Below, in pieces: positions 16,484-27,098 of a stretch of 50,965 bases of DNA (its first letter is position 1; the number at the start of each line of letters is the position of its first letter). The DNA lies in assembly GCA_003973385.1 (NCBI GenBank), contig QNYK01000092.1:1-50965 (forward strand). Reading direction: 5' to 3'. The notes under the pieces were generated by a model that ran no database searches, was not told the DNA's origin, and was given only the letters and a program-made list of their open reading frames with translations. Source of the stretch: Bacillota bacterium. Its GTDB lineage: Bacteria; Planctomycetota; UBA8108; UBA1146. A program made the translations under genes and the position numbers.

Positions 16484-17460
16484 AAGTTCTGGTGGCAGGA
16501 TCAGGAAGTTGGGGCACAGCCCTCGCCCATGTCGCACGACAGGCAGGGGCGGATGTGACCATCCACTGTCGGCGACAGGAGCGCGCTGACCAGTTGATGC
16601 GGGGAGAACACGATATGTTGCCTGCCGGCTGCCTCGGCGCCGGGTTCAATATTTCGCTGGCAGGCAGTGGTCCTGCCCCGGAAGCCGATGTGGTCATCAA
16701 TGCCGTGCCGACACAGAAGATACGGACTTACATGGAGGGGCCCGGTGCGGACCTGCCCCGGGATGCGGTGTGGGTGTCTACCTCCAAGGGGCTCGAACTG
16801 GAGACTCATCTTACTCCGTCGCAGGTACTCACCTCATGTGGTGTAACAGCAGCCCCGGCCGTACTTTCTGGGCCGTCTCATGCAGAGGAGGTCGTCTGTG
16901 ACCTGCCCACTGCCGTGGTCCTTGCCGATTCCGATCCCGAGCGAGGAAGATTCATCCAGCAGCTCTTGATAACTCCCAGGTTCAGGATTTACCGAAGTGA
17001 CGATCGGGTCGGAGTCGAGTTGGCAGGAGCACTGAAGAATGTCGTTGCTTTGGGGTGCGGGATTGCAATCGGCCAGGGATTCGGTGACAACACCGTTGCA
17101 GCGTTGGTGACGCGAGGCACCGCTGAGATCACGCGGCTGGGTATGGCCCGAGGGGGGCAACGCGAGACCTTCGCAGGCCTTTCGGGCCTCGGTGATTTGA
17201 TTGTCACTTGCTGCAGTGGGCATTCTCGAAATCGAGCAGTCGGATGCAAGATTGGCGCCGGCGACAAGGTCAGTGCTGTTCTCGAATCGATGGTGCAAGT
17301 GGCGGAAGGGGTTCCCACCTCGAAGGTGGTGCATCAACTCCGCCTTGAGAGCCAGGTCGAGATGCCGATTGCTGAGACAGTGTATCGAATTGTTCACGAA
17401 CAACTTCCGGTGGAAGAGGGGATCGAGCATCTTCTCTTGAGACAGCCAGAAGAAGAGTAG
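16480..17460 (+). CDS. gpsA: NAD(P)H-dependent glycerol-3-phosphate dehydrogenase
   Basis: Reduces dihydroxyacetone phosphate to sn-glycerol-3-phosphate for phospholipids. The NAD fold starts VLVAGSGSWGTALA (residues 3-16). The substrate-binding segment includes VSTSKGLE and LSGPSHAEEV. The catalytic Lys lies in ELAGALKNVVALGCGIAIG, and the second domain carries GLSGLGDLIVTCCSGHSRN. 326 residues is the normal length. It is coupled to plsY by a 4-nt overlap. The PII-like gene begins 15 nt after the stop, linking lipid and nitrogen genes in one probable transcript. Confidence 0.96.
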   Translation: MKVLVAGSGSWGTALAHVARQAGADVTIHCRRQERADQLMRGEHDMLPAGCLGAGFNISLAGSGPAPEADVVINAVPTQKIRTYMEGPGADLPRDAVWVSTSKGLELETHLTPSQVLTSCGVTAAPAVLSGPSHAEEVVCDLPTAVVLADSDPERGRFIQQLLITPRFRIYRSDDRVGVELAGALKNVVALGCGIAIGQGFGDNTVAALVTRGTAEITRLGMARGGQRETFAGLSGLGDLIVTCCSGHSRNRAVGCKIGAGDKVSAVLESMVQVAEGVPTSKVVHQLRLESQVEMPIAETVYRIVHEQLPVEEGIEHLLLRQPEEE

Positions 17461-17475
17461 GGAGAGGAGCGCCTC

Positions 17476-17778
17476 GTGTACTGGGTTGTTTCGATCATCC
17501 CGTCTGATGCGCTGGACCTCTTGACCGAGAGATTCTCGAAGGTGGGAATCGTGCGCTTCACGGTGGCGGAAGTGGAGCTGATGAGCCCTGATTCTGCTTC
17601 CACCTCGGGGGACCATGCATTGAGAGTCGAGGTTGCCTTGAACGAGGAATTCTTGCGACCTGCGATGCAGGTACTCGAAACGATGAAATCGGAGGGGATC
17701 GATGTCGCGACTCATGTCGGTCACTTGTTGGATGCGATGAGAACCAGAACGGGGGAACAGGGACCCGAAGCGATCTGA
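17476..17778 (+). CDS. Small PII-like (ferredoxin-fold) protein next to glnA
   Basis: 100 residues from GTG 17476 (GGAGAGGAG 6 nt upstream). The opening VVSIIPSDALDLLTERFSKVGIVRFTVAEVEL resembles the first beta-alpha-beta unit of GlnB/PII. The second half (ALRVEVALNEEFLRPAMQVLETMKSEGID) resembles the second unit. The T-loop with the uridylylated tyrosine and the nucleotide-binding GDGKIFV-type segment of true PII are absent; only a short SPDSASTSGD linker joins the halves. Its place 124 nt before glnA supports a nitrogen-linked role, but this is inferred. It may be a PII-superfamily relative with another ligand. Confidence 0.6.
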   Translation: MYWVVSIIPSDALDLLTERFSKVGIVRFTVAEVELMSPDSASTSGDHALRVEVALNEEFLRPAMQVLETMKSEGIDVATHVGHLLDAMRTRTGEQGPEAI

Positions 17779-17812
17779 GACCTGCGAAGTGATAGGTGGG
17801 AAATGTTAGAAA

Positions 17813-17832
17813 ACTCCTGGGTGAGCAGGAGT
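17813..17832 (+). promoter_or_regulatory. Hairpin in the glnA upstream region
   Basis: ACTCCTG and CAGGAGT form a perfect 7-bp stem with a 6-nt loop. Farther on, AGTTC...GAACT (17842-17857) is a smaller inverted repeat around a T-run, and TATAAA at 17857 is a possible -10 element without a convincing -35. The hairpin could end the upstream transcript or regulate glnA. Confidence 0.35.
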
Positions 17833-17902
17833 ACAGAACCGAGTTCTTTTTCGAACTATAAAATAGTGCCGGTGCTGAGATGCTCCGGTGAAGGGAGCGG
17901 AA

Positions 17903-19315
17903 GTGACCGTCAATGAGGTCCTAGAACTTGTCAAGAACAAGGGGGTGGAAGCCATCGACTTCCGCTTCATGGATTTTCCTGGATTGTGGCAGCATTTCAC
18001 GATTCCTGCCAGCGGCCTGGATGAGGGCACCTTCAGGGATGGCCTCGGATTCGATGGTTCCAGCATGCGTGGCTGGAAAGGGATCCAGGAGAGCGACATG
18101 CTCGTCGTTCCCGATCCTACAACCTCGTGGATCGATCCGTTTCCAAAATTGAAAACCCTGGTGTTGATCTGCGACATCAAGGATCCCGTGACCCACGAAT
18201 CTTATTCGCGTGACCCACGAAATATTGCAAGGAAAGCTGAGGCTTACCTTCGTACTACCGGCATCGGGGATCAAGCGTTCATCGGTCCCGAGGCGGAGTT
18301 CTTCATCTTCGATGACATCCGCTTCGACCAGAATGAACACTCAGGTTACTATTTCCTCGATAGCATCGAGGGGCGCTGGAACACCGGATCAGATGAAGGC
18401 CCGAATCTCGGCTACAAACCGCGTTACAAGGAGGGTTATTTCCCGGTCCCTCCGACCGATAAGTTCAATGACCTTCGTAATGAGATGATGATGAATCTCA
18501 TCAACTGTGGTCTCGAAATCGAGTGCCAGCACCACGAGGTGGCGACTGCCGGCCAGGCGGAGATTGACATCAAGTACAACACCTTGCTGGCCGCAGCAGA
18601 CGGTTTGATGACTTACAAGTACATCGTGAAGAACACGGCTCACCAGCACGGAAAGACGGTCACATTCATGCCCAAGCCGGTCTGGAATGACAACGGCAGC
18701 GGTATGCACATGCACCTCTCCATCTGGAAGGACGGAGTCAACCAGTTTGCAGGAGACGGTTACGCAGGGATGAGCGAGACGGCGCTCCACGCCATCGGAG
18801 GGATCCTTCAGCACGCTCCTGCGCTTGTCGCGCTGACCAACCCGACCACCAACTCATACAAACGCCTGGTGCCAGGCTTCGAGGCGCCGACACGGCTTGC
18901 ATACTCATCGCGAAATCGTTCTGCAGCGGTGAGAATCCCGGTCGGAGCGACCAGCGATGCTGCCCGCCGATTCGAGTTCCGTTGCCCCGATCCTTCGTGC
19001 AATCCATACCTTGCCTTCTCGGCACTGGTGATGGCGGCGCTCGACGGGATCAAGAGCAAGACCGATCCGGGGCTTCCTCTGGACAAGGACCTCTATGATC
19101 TTCCTGCGGAGCAACTGGCCGATGTGCCGAGTACTCCAGCGACTCTCGAGGATGCTCTCGTCGAACTGGAGCAGGATCACGAGTTCTTGCTTGCTGGCGA
19201 TGTTTTCACAGCCGACACCATCCGTGCATGGATCCAATACAAACGTGAAAGAGAAGTGGACCAGTTGAGACTGCGTCCGCACCCCTATGAGTTCGCGCTT
19301 TACTACGATATCTAG
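17903..19315 (+). CDS. glnA: Glutamine synthetase, type I
   Basis: Makes glutamine from glutamate, ammonia and ATP as a dodecamer. Visible: the N-terminal beta-grasp ([13 protein letters not shown]), DGSSMRGW, the catalytic [10 protein letters not shown], the metal and substrate residues in [24 protein letters not shown], and NRSAAVRIP with [28 protein letters not shown] is the adenylylation tyrosine site of the GSI-beta type, which suggests GlnE control. About 470 residues is normal. GTG 17903 is chosen because AAGGGAG is 5 nt upstream; GTG 17888 lies before that site. Upstream is a PII-like gene. A hairpin follows the stop at 19328. Confidence 0.97.
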   Translation: MTVNEVLELVKNKGVEAIDFRFMDFPGLWQHFTIPASGLDEGTFRDGLGFDGSSMRGWKGIQESDMLVVPDPTTSWIDPFPKLKTLVLICDIKDPVTHESYSRDPRNIARKAEAYLRTTGIGDQAFIGPEAEFFIFDDIRFDQNEHSGYYFLDSIEGRWNTGSDEGPNLGYKPRYKEGYFPVPPTDKFNDLRNEMMMNLINCGLEIECQHHEVATAGQAEIDIKYNTLLAAADGLMTYKYIVKNTAHQHGKTVTFMPKPVWNDNGSGMHMHLSIWKDGVNQFAGDGYAGMSETALHAIGGILQHAPALVALTNPTTNSYKRLVPGFEAPTRLAYSSRNRSAAVRIPVGATSDAARRFEFRCPDPSCNPYLAFSALVMAALDGIKSKTDPGLPLDKDLYDLPAEQLADVPSTPATLEDALVELEQDHEFLLAGDVFTADTIRAWIQYKREREVDQLRLRPHPYEFALYYDI

Positions 19316-19327
19316 TCAGGGTGATCG

Positions 19328-19361
19328 GTCGGAGGAGGTTCCCATTCGATCCTCCTCCGAC
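19328..19361 (+). promoter_or_regulatory. 11-bp hairpin between glnA and larE, hiding a Shine-Dalgarno-like run
   Basis: GTCGGAGGAGG (19328-19338) pairs perfectly with CCTCCTCCGAC (19351-19361) around a 12-nt loop. It starts 13 nt after the glnA stop and ends 3 nt before the preferred larE ATG. No T-run follows, so it may end or protect the glnA transcript, or it may mask GGAGGAGG and control larE. Confidence 0.55.
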
Positions 19362-19364
19362 TCG

Positions 19365-20195
19365 ATGACCGGGGGGAACACCCTCCCTGATGATCAGACG
19401 ATGCTCCGGTTAGCGAACTGGCTCATCGAGAATCGACCGGTGGTCGTCGCCCTCTCAGGAGGAGTCGATTCTGCGGTGATGGCATCGCTGGCAGTTGAAC
19501 ATCTGGGGTCCGACGCCGTGGCAGTCACGGGGATCTCTCCGAGTTTATCGACGCAGGAACTCGAAGCCGCACGGCGATCCGCCAGCATCACCGGCATTCG
19601 CCATCTTGAAGTTGAAACAGATGAATTGTCTCGCCCAGATTACCGAGCCAACTCCGGTGATCGTTGTTATCACTGCAAATCTGAACTCTACGATGTGATT
19701 CTCTCCGTCGAAGAACTTGCGGGCCACACCATTGTCGATGGTGCCCAGGCATCCGACAACTCGACTGACCGGCCAGGAATGACCGCATCTGGAGAGCGCG
19801 GTGTGAAGAGCCCCTTGAGGCTGTTTGGCATCGATAAGAATCATGTACGAGAAATCGCTCGTCACCGGGGGCTGCCCAGCTGGAACCGTCCCGCTCGCCC
19901 CTGTCTCGCCAGTAGAGTCCCGGTCGGAACCGAGGTGAGCAGTGACCTGCTGGGAAGGATCGAGGCGCTGGAAGCGCTGCTCTCCGGCGAGGGGTTTTCC
20001 ATCTACAGGGCTCGTTGCGACGATCACAGGGTGGTGGTCGAGATCGATCGAGGGCAGCTTGAAGATTGTCGGGATGACCGCTGGCGGGTTCGACTCGATG
20101 CGCTGGCGAAGGCGCTGGGTTTCACCGAGAGATGGCTCGATCTTCGCGGCTATGGTGGCGCTGGACCCCCGCATCTTGAACGATTGGTCGGCTGA
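19365..20195 (+). CDS. larE: LarE-type ATP-dependent sacrificial sulfur transferase
   Basis: In lactate racemase maturation LarE adenylates and thiolates the nickel-pincer precursor. The PP-loop SGGVDSAVM is at residues 30-38, and RCYHCKSELYDVI and NRPARPCLASRVPVGTEV match the family. The last contains the sulfur-donating cysteine of one-cysteine LarE, with RYGGGP-type residues near the end (LRGYGGAGPP). About 276 residues is usual. I chose ATG 19365 after the hairpin; the frame is open back to 19287, inside glnA. No larA, larB or larC is in the window, so the enzyme could serve another nickel-pincer or thiolation pathway. Confidence 0.88.
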   Translation: MTGGNTLPDDQTMLRLANWLIENRPVVVALSGGVDSAVMASLAVEHLGSDAVAVTGISPSLSTQELEAARRSASITGIRHLEVETDELSRPDYRANSGDRCYHCKSELYDVILSVEELAGHTIVDGAQASDNSTDRPGMTASGERGVKSPLRLFGIDKNHVREIARHRGLPSWNRPARPCLASRVPVGTEVSSDLLGRIEALEALLSGEGFSIYRARCDDHRVVVEIDRGQLEDCRDDRWRVRLDALAKALGFTERWLDLRGYGGAGPPHLERLVG

Positions 20196-20262
20196 TCCGC
20201 GACCGGCTGCTGATCGCCCTGGCCTGGCCAGCATGCCGTGACAGTACTCCAGAGACATGGAT

Positions 20263-20419
20263 GAGCCAGAAACGGTCCCCTGAGCAGTGTCTGGCTCCGA
20301 TGGAATGGGTCGATGAACTTGCGCAACTCCCCCTGGATCCGTAGTTTATTGGACTCGTACGATCATCACCGGGTCCCGATAGGGGGTTCGGGCAGATCGG
20401 TGCCGCAGGTTAGACCCGG
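20263..20419 (+). other. Structured leader region before cmk
   Basis: The 233-nt gap holds an 8-bp perfect inverted repeat, GAGCCAGA (20263) with TCTGGCTC (20290), and a nested fold: CCGGGTC (20369-20375) with GACCCGG (20413-20419) around CCGAT (20376) with ATCGG (20396). The outer right arm abuts the cmk ribosome-binding site (GGGAGGA). It may regulate cmk. I see no gene or RNA family here. Confidence 0.35.
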
Positions 20420-20428
20420 GAGGATCGC

Positions 20429-21127
20429 TTGGATCTTCAGATCGCGACCCTGGATGGTCCCGCCGGATGCGGTAAGAGCAGTGTCGCGCGGCGACTCTCT
20501 GCGCGGATCGGAGGACGTATGTTCTCCAGTGGGCGGGTGTACAGGACATTGACCTGGCTCGCTCTCGAGCGGGGCGTGGCACTTCCCGACGAGGAAGCTG
20601 TACTGGCACTGATCGAGGAGCATCGACTGGAGATCGTCGCCGAACCCGGTTTATTTCGGGTCGAGGTGGACGGATTCGATCCAGGGGTTGTACTGGACTC
20701 GACCCGGGTGACCGGTGAGATCCACCACATCTCCAACGATGCGGCCGTGAGAAGAGCCGTGTTGCCGATGCAACGCGGATTGCCAGCGGATCTTCCGGTG
20801 GTAGCTGAGGGCAGGGACATGGGTACCGTGGTGTTTCCGGATGCCCAGGTGAAGATCTTCTTGACCGCCTCCATCGAGGAGCGGGCCAGAAGGAGACAGG
20901 CAGAACTGCGCGATCGCCTCGCAGAGGATCTGCCCCTGGAACAGGTCCAGGAGCAGGTAGCGCTTCGTGACGCCCTGGATGAAGAACGGGATGTTTCGCC
21001 ATTGGTGGCAGCATCCGATGCAGTGACTGTCGATACGACCACGCTCGACATCGAGCAGGTGCTATCGGCGATCATGGAGAGGATTCCTGCGGCTTGGAAC
21101 CGGGGGCCAACTGGTTCTACTTCCTGA
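20429..21127 (+). CDS. cmk: Cytidylate kinase
   Basis: Phosphorylates CMP and dCMP with ATP. P-loop GPAGCGKSSVARRL is at residues 10-23. The CMP-binding segment has FSSGRVYRTLTW (usually D/S-TGA-YR), then EGRDMGTVVFPDAQVKIFLTAS and RARRRQAEL, typical of Cmk. The final region is RDALDEERDVSPLVAASDAVTVDTT. 232 residues is normal. It starts TTG 20429 with GGGAGGA 4 nt upstream. The 3' end overlaps plsC by 34 nt, so the two genes are coupled. The pair cmk-plsC, often followed by rpsA as here, is a conserved neighbourhood in many bacteria. Confidence 0.94.
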   Translation: MDLQIATLDGPAGCGKSSVARRLSARIGGRMFSSGRVYRTLTWLALERGVALPDEEAVLALIEEHRLEIVAEPGLFRVEVDGFDPGVVLDSTRVTGEIHHISNDAAVRRAVLPMQRGLPADLPVVAEGRDMGTVVFPDAQVKIFLTASIEERARRRQAELRDRLAEDLPLEQVQEQVALRDALDEERDVSPLVAASDAVTVDTTTLDIEQVLSAIMERIPAAWNRGPTGSTS

Positions 21128-21729
21128 ACCGCGCCGTGGCTCGGCTTTGTTGTCGGATCTTGTTCCGGCTTCGGAGTCACGGTGTTGAGAAGATCCCATC
21201 GGATGGGGCCTTCCTGCTGGCGGTGAACCATTGCAGCTTTCTGGATCCTGTCCTGGCAGGGATCTCGATGAGGAGACCGCTGGCCTTCATGGCCAGAAGT
21301 ACGCTGTTTCGACCCGCTCTCATGGCGATGGCGCTGAGGGGATTGAATGCTCTTCCGCTCGAGAGGGAAGGGGTTGGAATCTCCGGATTCCGTGCGGTAC
21401 TCGATCACCTGGCGAAGGGTGGTGGAGTGCTGGTCTTCCCGGAGGGAACTCGCAGTCGCGATGGTCGGCTGGGAAGGCTCAAGGGTGGAGTGTTGAAGCT
21501 GGCACGAATGGCCCGTGTGCCGGTGGTACCGGCGATGGTCATCGGGAGTGACCGAGCACTCGGTAGGGGGCATTGGATCCCCAGGCCGGTTCGAGTCGAG
21601 ATTCGTTTTGGAGATGCCATCGATTTCCTCGACGAGCAGGATGAGGAGAAGGCGCTGACACGCCTCAGGCATGCGATGCAGAGCCTCGTTCCTGAGGAAC
21701 CTGGCGCCTCGGTCAACGCTGACGCGTGA
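21094..21729 (+). CDS. plsC: 1-Acyl-sn-glycerol-3-phosphate acyltransferase
   Basis: Adds the second acyl chain to make phosphatidate, after PlsY and GpsA which lie in the same window. Motif I NHCSFLD (H-X4-D) and motif III FPEGTRSRDGRLG are clear; motif II is near FMARSTLFRP and motif IV near VPVVPAMVIGS. 211 residues is typical. It starts TTG 21094 inside the end of cmk (GAGAGGA nearby), so translation is coupled. It is separated from rpsA by a 143-nt leader with two hairpins. Confidence 0.93.
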   Translation: MEPGANWFYFLNRAVARLCCRILFRLRSHGVEKIPSDGAFLLAVNHCSFLDPVLAGISMRRPLAFMARSTLFRPALMAMALRGLNALPLEREGVGISGFRAVLDHLAKGGGVLVFPEGTRSRDGRLGRLKGGVLKLARMARVPVVPAMVIGSDRALGRGHWIPRPVRVEIRFGDAIDFLDEQDEEKALTRLRHAMQSLVPEEPGASVNADA

Positions 21730-21755
21730 ACGACAGACATCAGCAGAAGATGAGC

Positions 21756-21832
21756 GGGTGATGGTCACCCCGACGACAAGCATACCAGGACGAGCGTCGA
21801 CGAGCCGGATACGGGCATGATGGTCATGCCCG
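21756..21832 (+). promoter_or_regulatory. Twin hairpins with identical tips in the rpsA leader
   Basis: Two perfect hairpins: GGGTGA-TGG-TCACCC (21756-21770) and CGGGCATGA-TGG-TCATGCCCG (21812-21832). The apical nine bases TGATGGTCA are the same in both, although the lower stems differ. They lie 41-117 nt before the rpsA ATG. Such repeated stem-loops recall S1 autoregulation in E. coli, where the rpsA leader has several hairpins. The autoregulatory role is inferred. Confidence 0.5.
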
Positions 21833-21872
21833 GGCTGCGCGCAGTCCGTAACCAGAAACAAGAGGCCTTTTC

Positions 21873-24098
<2,226 letters not shown>

Positions 24099-24126
24099 AT
24101 TCTCGGGAAAAGCCATCGGATATCGA

Positions 24127-25229
24127 ATGACTGCCTCGAAGCTCATTGCGGGAGTTTTGCGGATCTGGGTCCTCGTCATCGTTGCAGTGAATGCCACTGC
24201 TGCACTGCTGGTGACGGGGATCTGGTTCCGCGCGCCCCCGATCCCTCGGCAGGAGTCGTCAATGAAGCTCCTGTATCGGAACTGAGCCAGGCGCCCGCCG
24301 ACGACGAAGTCGTCATCAATTTTCTGAAAGAACGCTTCCGGGAAGCAGTCACGGCCTATGAAGAAGGAAACTTCGAAAAGTCGTGGCGGATCTGCGAGGC
24401 GATCCTGTTGCTGGCTCCCGAATCATTCGGGTATCGTTTCGAGGTCTCCAAGTTGCGGCGCCGTGCCCATGGAAGATTTCTCAGTCGCAGTGCTCTTGTG
24501 GTTCGATTCGAACAAGATCTGCTGGATGAACCGCTGCCGTTCCCGCTTGCGTTGCTTCAGGGATCGGTCGTGCTGGAAAACCTTTCTCAGCAGAAGATCG
24601 TGTTCGGTCAGTTGAATCAGGAGCCAGTGATCGGGCAACTCTTCTGGTCAGTCAAAGAAGTGTTCGAAGATGGCACACAGCGATCGACTTCGGATGTCAG
24701 GGTTTTACGGTTCGAGAGTGGATTCAGTGTCGAAGCTGGCGGTAGCCGCGCGATTCCCGTCACCTTGCCTCTGGCGGTTCCGTCGAGGATTCCGGTTCTG
24801 CAGCAGTGGACAGTGACAGGGGTCACCATGCCTGTACATATCGTGACTGCAGATGGCGAGGTCACTCGTGGCGTTCCGTGGATCAAAGAAACTGGCCTGG
24901 CGGTGCCGAAAGGATACGATCAGGCAGTGCGCGATCCTGCCACCGAGATGAAGAAAGCGCTGCTCGAGGGGGATCTCACCAGATTTTCCATTTCCCGATA
25001 CCTGTGGCTTGCAGATCGGCTGAAAAGGGGCGTTTCAGCCACTCCTTCGCATCCCATCGTCGATGAGTTGCTTGGTTTTCTGGGCTCCCACCACGCTATT
25101 TTTGACGCCCAGATCGTCATGACGCTGGAGCAGGTGACTGGGTTGATCCGTGAACGATCTGCGAGAGCATGGAAGATCTGGGGAGTTACTCGTCAGGTCA
25201 AGCGTGAAGCAGGCAGAGGCAGGGACTGA
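24127..25229 (+). CDS. Unknown anchored protein, reading frame broken near 24235
   Basis: I do not recognise the family. From ATG 24127 a short frame encodes a membrane helix (IWVLVIVAVNATAALLVTGIWF) and stops at 24285. A different frame (-1) reads on from the CCCCC run at 24235-24239: DPSAGVVNEAPVSELSQ, then a helix-rich start (FREAVTAYEEGNFEKSWRICEAILLLAPES) and a beta-rich domain to 25229. This second frame has no ATG, GTG or TTG before 24408, where TTG has no good ribosome-binding site and would cut the helical segment. One extra C in the run would join helix and domain smoothly, so I treat it as one gene with an indel or a -1 slip. The protein would be a single-span anchor with an outside domain. 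Confidence 0.6.
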
Positions 25230-25245
25230 GTGCGGGGAGAACAAG

Positions 25246-26466
25246 ATGTCCGATGAAAACCAGGTTTCGTCCGATCCTGCCCTTGAAGAGGTCATGCGAG
25301 GCGTGATCAGCATCGATACGACCGAGGAGTTGCACAGAAAGTGGCAGAGTTCACTCAAGACCGGCGACCCATTGCGAGTCAAACTGGGAGTCGATCCGAC
25401 CAACCCTCAACTACACCTTGGTCATGCGGTGCCGCTGAGAAAGTTGCGACAATTTCAGGACGCAGGTCACATCGCGGTATTGATCATCGGAGATTACACC
25501 GCCTGTGTTGGAGATCCTTCCGGCAAGGACAAGACACGTCCCACGCTTACCCACGATGAGTGTCGAGAGAACGCTCAGGGTTACCTGGAGCAGGCGTGGC
25601 GGATACTGGACCAGGAACGTACGGAACTGCGCTGGAATGGCGACTGGTTCAGGGAGATGTCATTTCTGGATGTGATTGCTCTTTGCGGACGCACCACGGT
25701 GGCCCGACAACTTGAGCGAGATGATTTCCAGAAACGCTATGCAGGAGGCAAGCCGATCAGTCTCCACGAGTTCATCTACCCACTGATGCAGGCATGGGAT
25801 TCTGTCCAGGTGAATGCAGATATCGAAGTCGGCGGAACCGATCAGACCTTCAACCTGTTGCTGGGGAGAGATCTGATGCGCCAGGAGGGTTTAGAGCCTC
25901 AGGTGTGCATGACCACGCCGCTACTGGTGGGAACCGATGGCTCGATGAAGATGTCAAAGAGCCATGGCAACTCCATCGGAATCAGCGATCCACCCGAAGA
26001 GATGTATGGCAAGACGATGTCACTGCCCGATGCTCAGATGGGTGATTACTTCACGCTTGCCAGCGATCTGTCGCTGGTCGAAATCGAGGAAGTTCTCGCA
26101 GGCTCACCCCGAGAGGCAAAGGGAACCCTCGCCAGGACTCTGGTACGGCTCTACCACGACGAGGAGAAGGCCCTGGCGGCTGAAGCCCATTTCTTGCGAG
26201 TCTTCAGCCAGCGAGAGATGCCAGAAGTGATCGAGGAATACACGGTCGCTGCCACCGATCTGGAAGACGGTAAGATCTGGATCGTCAAATTGATCGTCGA
26301 TGCGGGACTCGCACAGAAAAACAACGAGGCACGCCGCAACATCGAGGGCGGTGGGGTGAGAATAGACGAGCAGCGAATGGAAGATCACGAAAGCCAGGTG
26401 GAAGTGCGAGAGGGGATGGTGCTCCAGGTGGGCAAACGAAAATTCCGCCGCATCCGTATCGGTTAA
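25246..26466 (+). CDS. tyrS: Tyrosyl-tRNA synthetase
   Basis: A class Ic synthetase that charges tRNA-Tyr. HLGH (residues 57-60) is the HIGH motif and KMSKS (235-239) the second ATP motif. DPTNPQLHLGHAVPLRKLRQFQDAGH and IIGDYTACVGDPSGKD place it in the TyrZ-like branch. The tyrosine pocket includes GGTDQTFNLLLGRDLMRQ. An S4-like RNA-binding domain ends the protein (AGLAQKNNEARRNIEGGGVRID). About 406 residues. ATG 25246 is chosen because GGGGAGA is 5 nt upstream; the open frame back to 25150 has no such site. The stop codon TAA overlaps the convergent purN stop in the palindrome TTAA. Confidence 0.95.
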   Translation: MSDENQVSSDPALEEVMRGVISIDTTEELHRKWQSSLKTGDPLRVKLGVDPTNPQLHLGHAVPLRKLRQFQDAGHIAVLIIGDYTACVGDPSGKDKTRPTLTHDECRENAQGYLEQAWRILDQERTELRWNGDWFREMSFLDVIALCGRTTVARQLERDDFQKRYAGGKPISLHEFIYPLMQAWDSVQVNADIEVGGTDQTFNLLLGRDLMRQEGLEPQVCMTTPLLVGTDGSMKMSKSHGNSIGISDPPEEMYGKTMSLPDAQMGDYFTLASDLSLVEIEEVLAGSPREAKGTLARTLVRLYHDEEKALAAEAHFLRVFSQREMPEVIEEYTVAATDLEDGKIWIVKLIVDAGLAQKNNEARRNIEGGGVRIDEQRMEDHESQVEVREGMVLQVGKRKFRRIRIG

Positions 26467-27059
26467 CAGCGCTCGAAATTCACCTCACCACTGAGAAGCA
26501 ATTCCAGCGCACGAGGGTAGGCGATCTTCTCCGCCTCGAAGACCCTGTTCGCCAGTTCGTCGACCGTATCTCCCACCAAAACAGGTACCTCAAGTTGCAG
26601 AATCTTGGGTCCGTGGTCGAATTCGTCATCGACGAAGTGGACGGTACAGCCACTGGTCTGCTGCTGCGCTTCCAGCACCTTGCGATGGACATGATCTCCG
26701 TAACATCCGGCGCCACCATGGAGGGGAAGCAAGGAAGGGTGGATGTTGAGGACCCTGCCCGACCATTCGTGAGGGATCTCCAGCTTTCGAAGCCACCCTC
26801 CGAGCAATGCATACTGGCAGTCGGCAGCATCCAGCGCCTCGAAGATCCGATCCGAGGCGCCCGGTTCCTGGCATCGATGGATCTGATGAGGAATGCCCAA
26901 CCGCTGCGCTCTCTCGATTCCGCCAGCGCTGGAGCGGCTCGAGATCACCAGTTCGATGCTGGCAGGGATGCAACGCTGCTCGATCTCAACGTGCAGATTC
27001 TCGAGACTTCGCCCGCCACCTGACAGGAGAAATCCTATCCTCGCTCGATCGGCATTCAT
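26463..27059 (-). CDS. purN: Phosphoribosylglycinamide formyltransferase
   Basis: Transfers the formyl group of 10-formyl-tetrahydrofolate to GAR in purine synthesis. The phosphate-binding start is IGFLLSGGGRSLENL. The catalytic set is N105 and H107 in LNIHPSLLP and D148 in VHFVDDEFDHGP. LPLHGGAGCYGDHVH belongs to the long-loop subtype found in several phyla. 198 residues is normal. It is the last gene of the minus-strand block, 39 nt after clpP, and overlaps tyrS tail to tail by 4 nt. Purine links are seen with the pnp gene two places upstream. Confidence 0.93.
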   Translation of the reverse strand: MNADRARIGFLLSGGGRSLENLHVEIEQRCIPASIELVISSRSSAGGIERAQRLGIPHQIHRCQEPGASDRIFEALDAADCQYALLGGWLRKLEIPHEWSGRVLNIHPSLLPLHGGAGCYGDHVHRKVLEAQQQTSGCTVHFVDDEFDHGPKILQLEVPVLVGDTVDELANRVFEAEKIAYPRALELLLSGEVNFERC

Positions 27060-27098
27060 CGAGATTCCTGATCGCCACTGAATCGCTGCAATGGTCCG

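Noticed and set aside
17779-17902. Glutamine riboswitch (glnA RNA) before glnA
   Set aside because: Only short simple hairpins; the known consensus is not visible.
20437-21861. Long minus-strand open frame over cmk and plsC
   Set aside because: Opposite to two well-defined enzymes; composition of a shadow frame.
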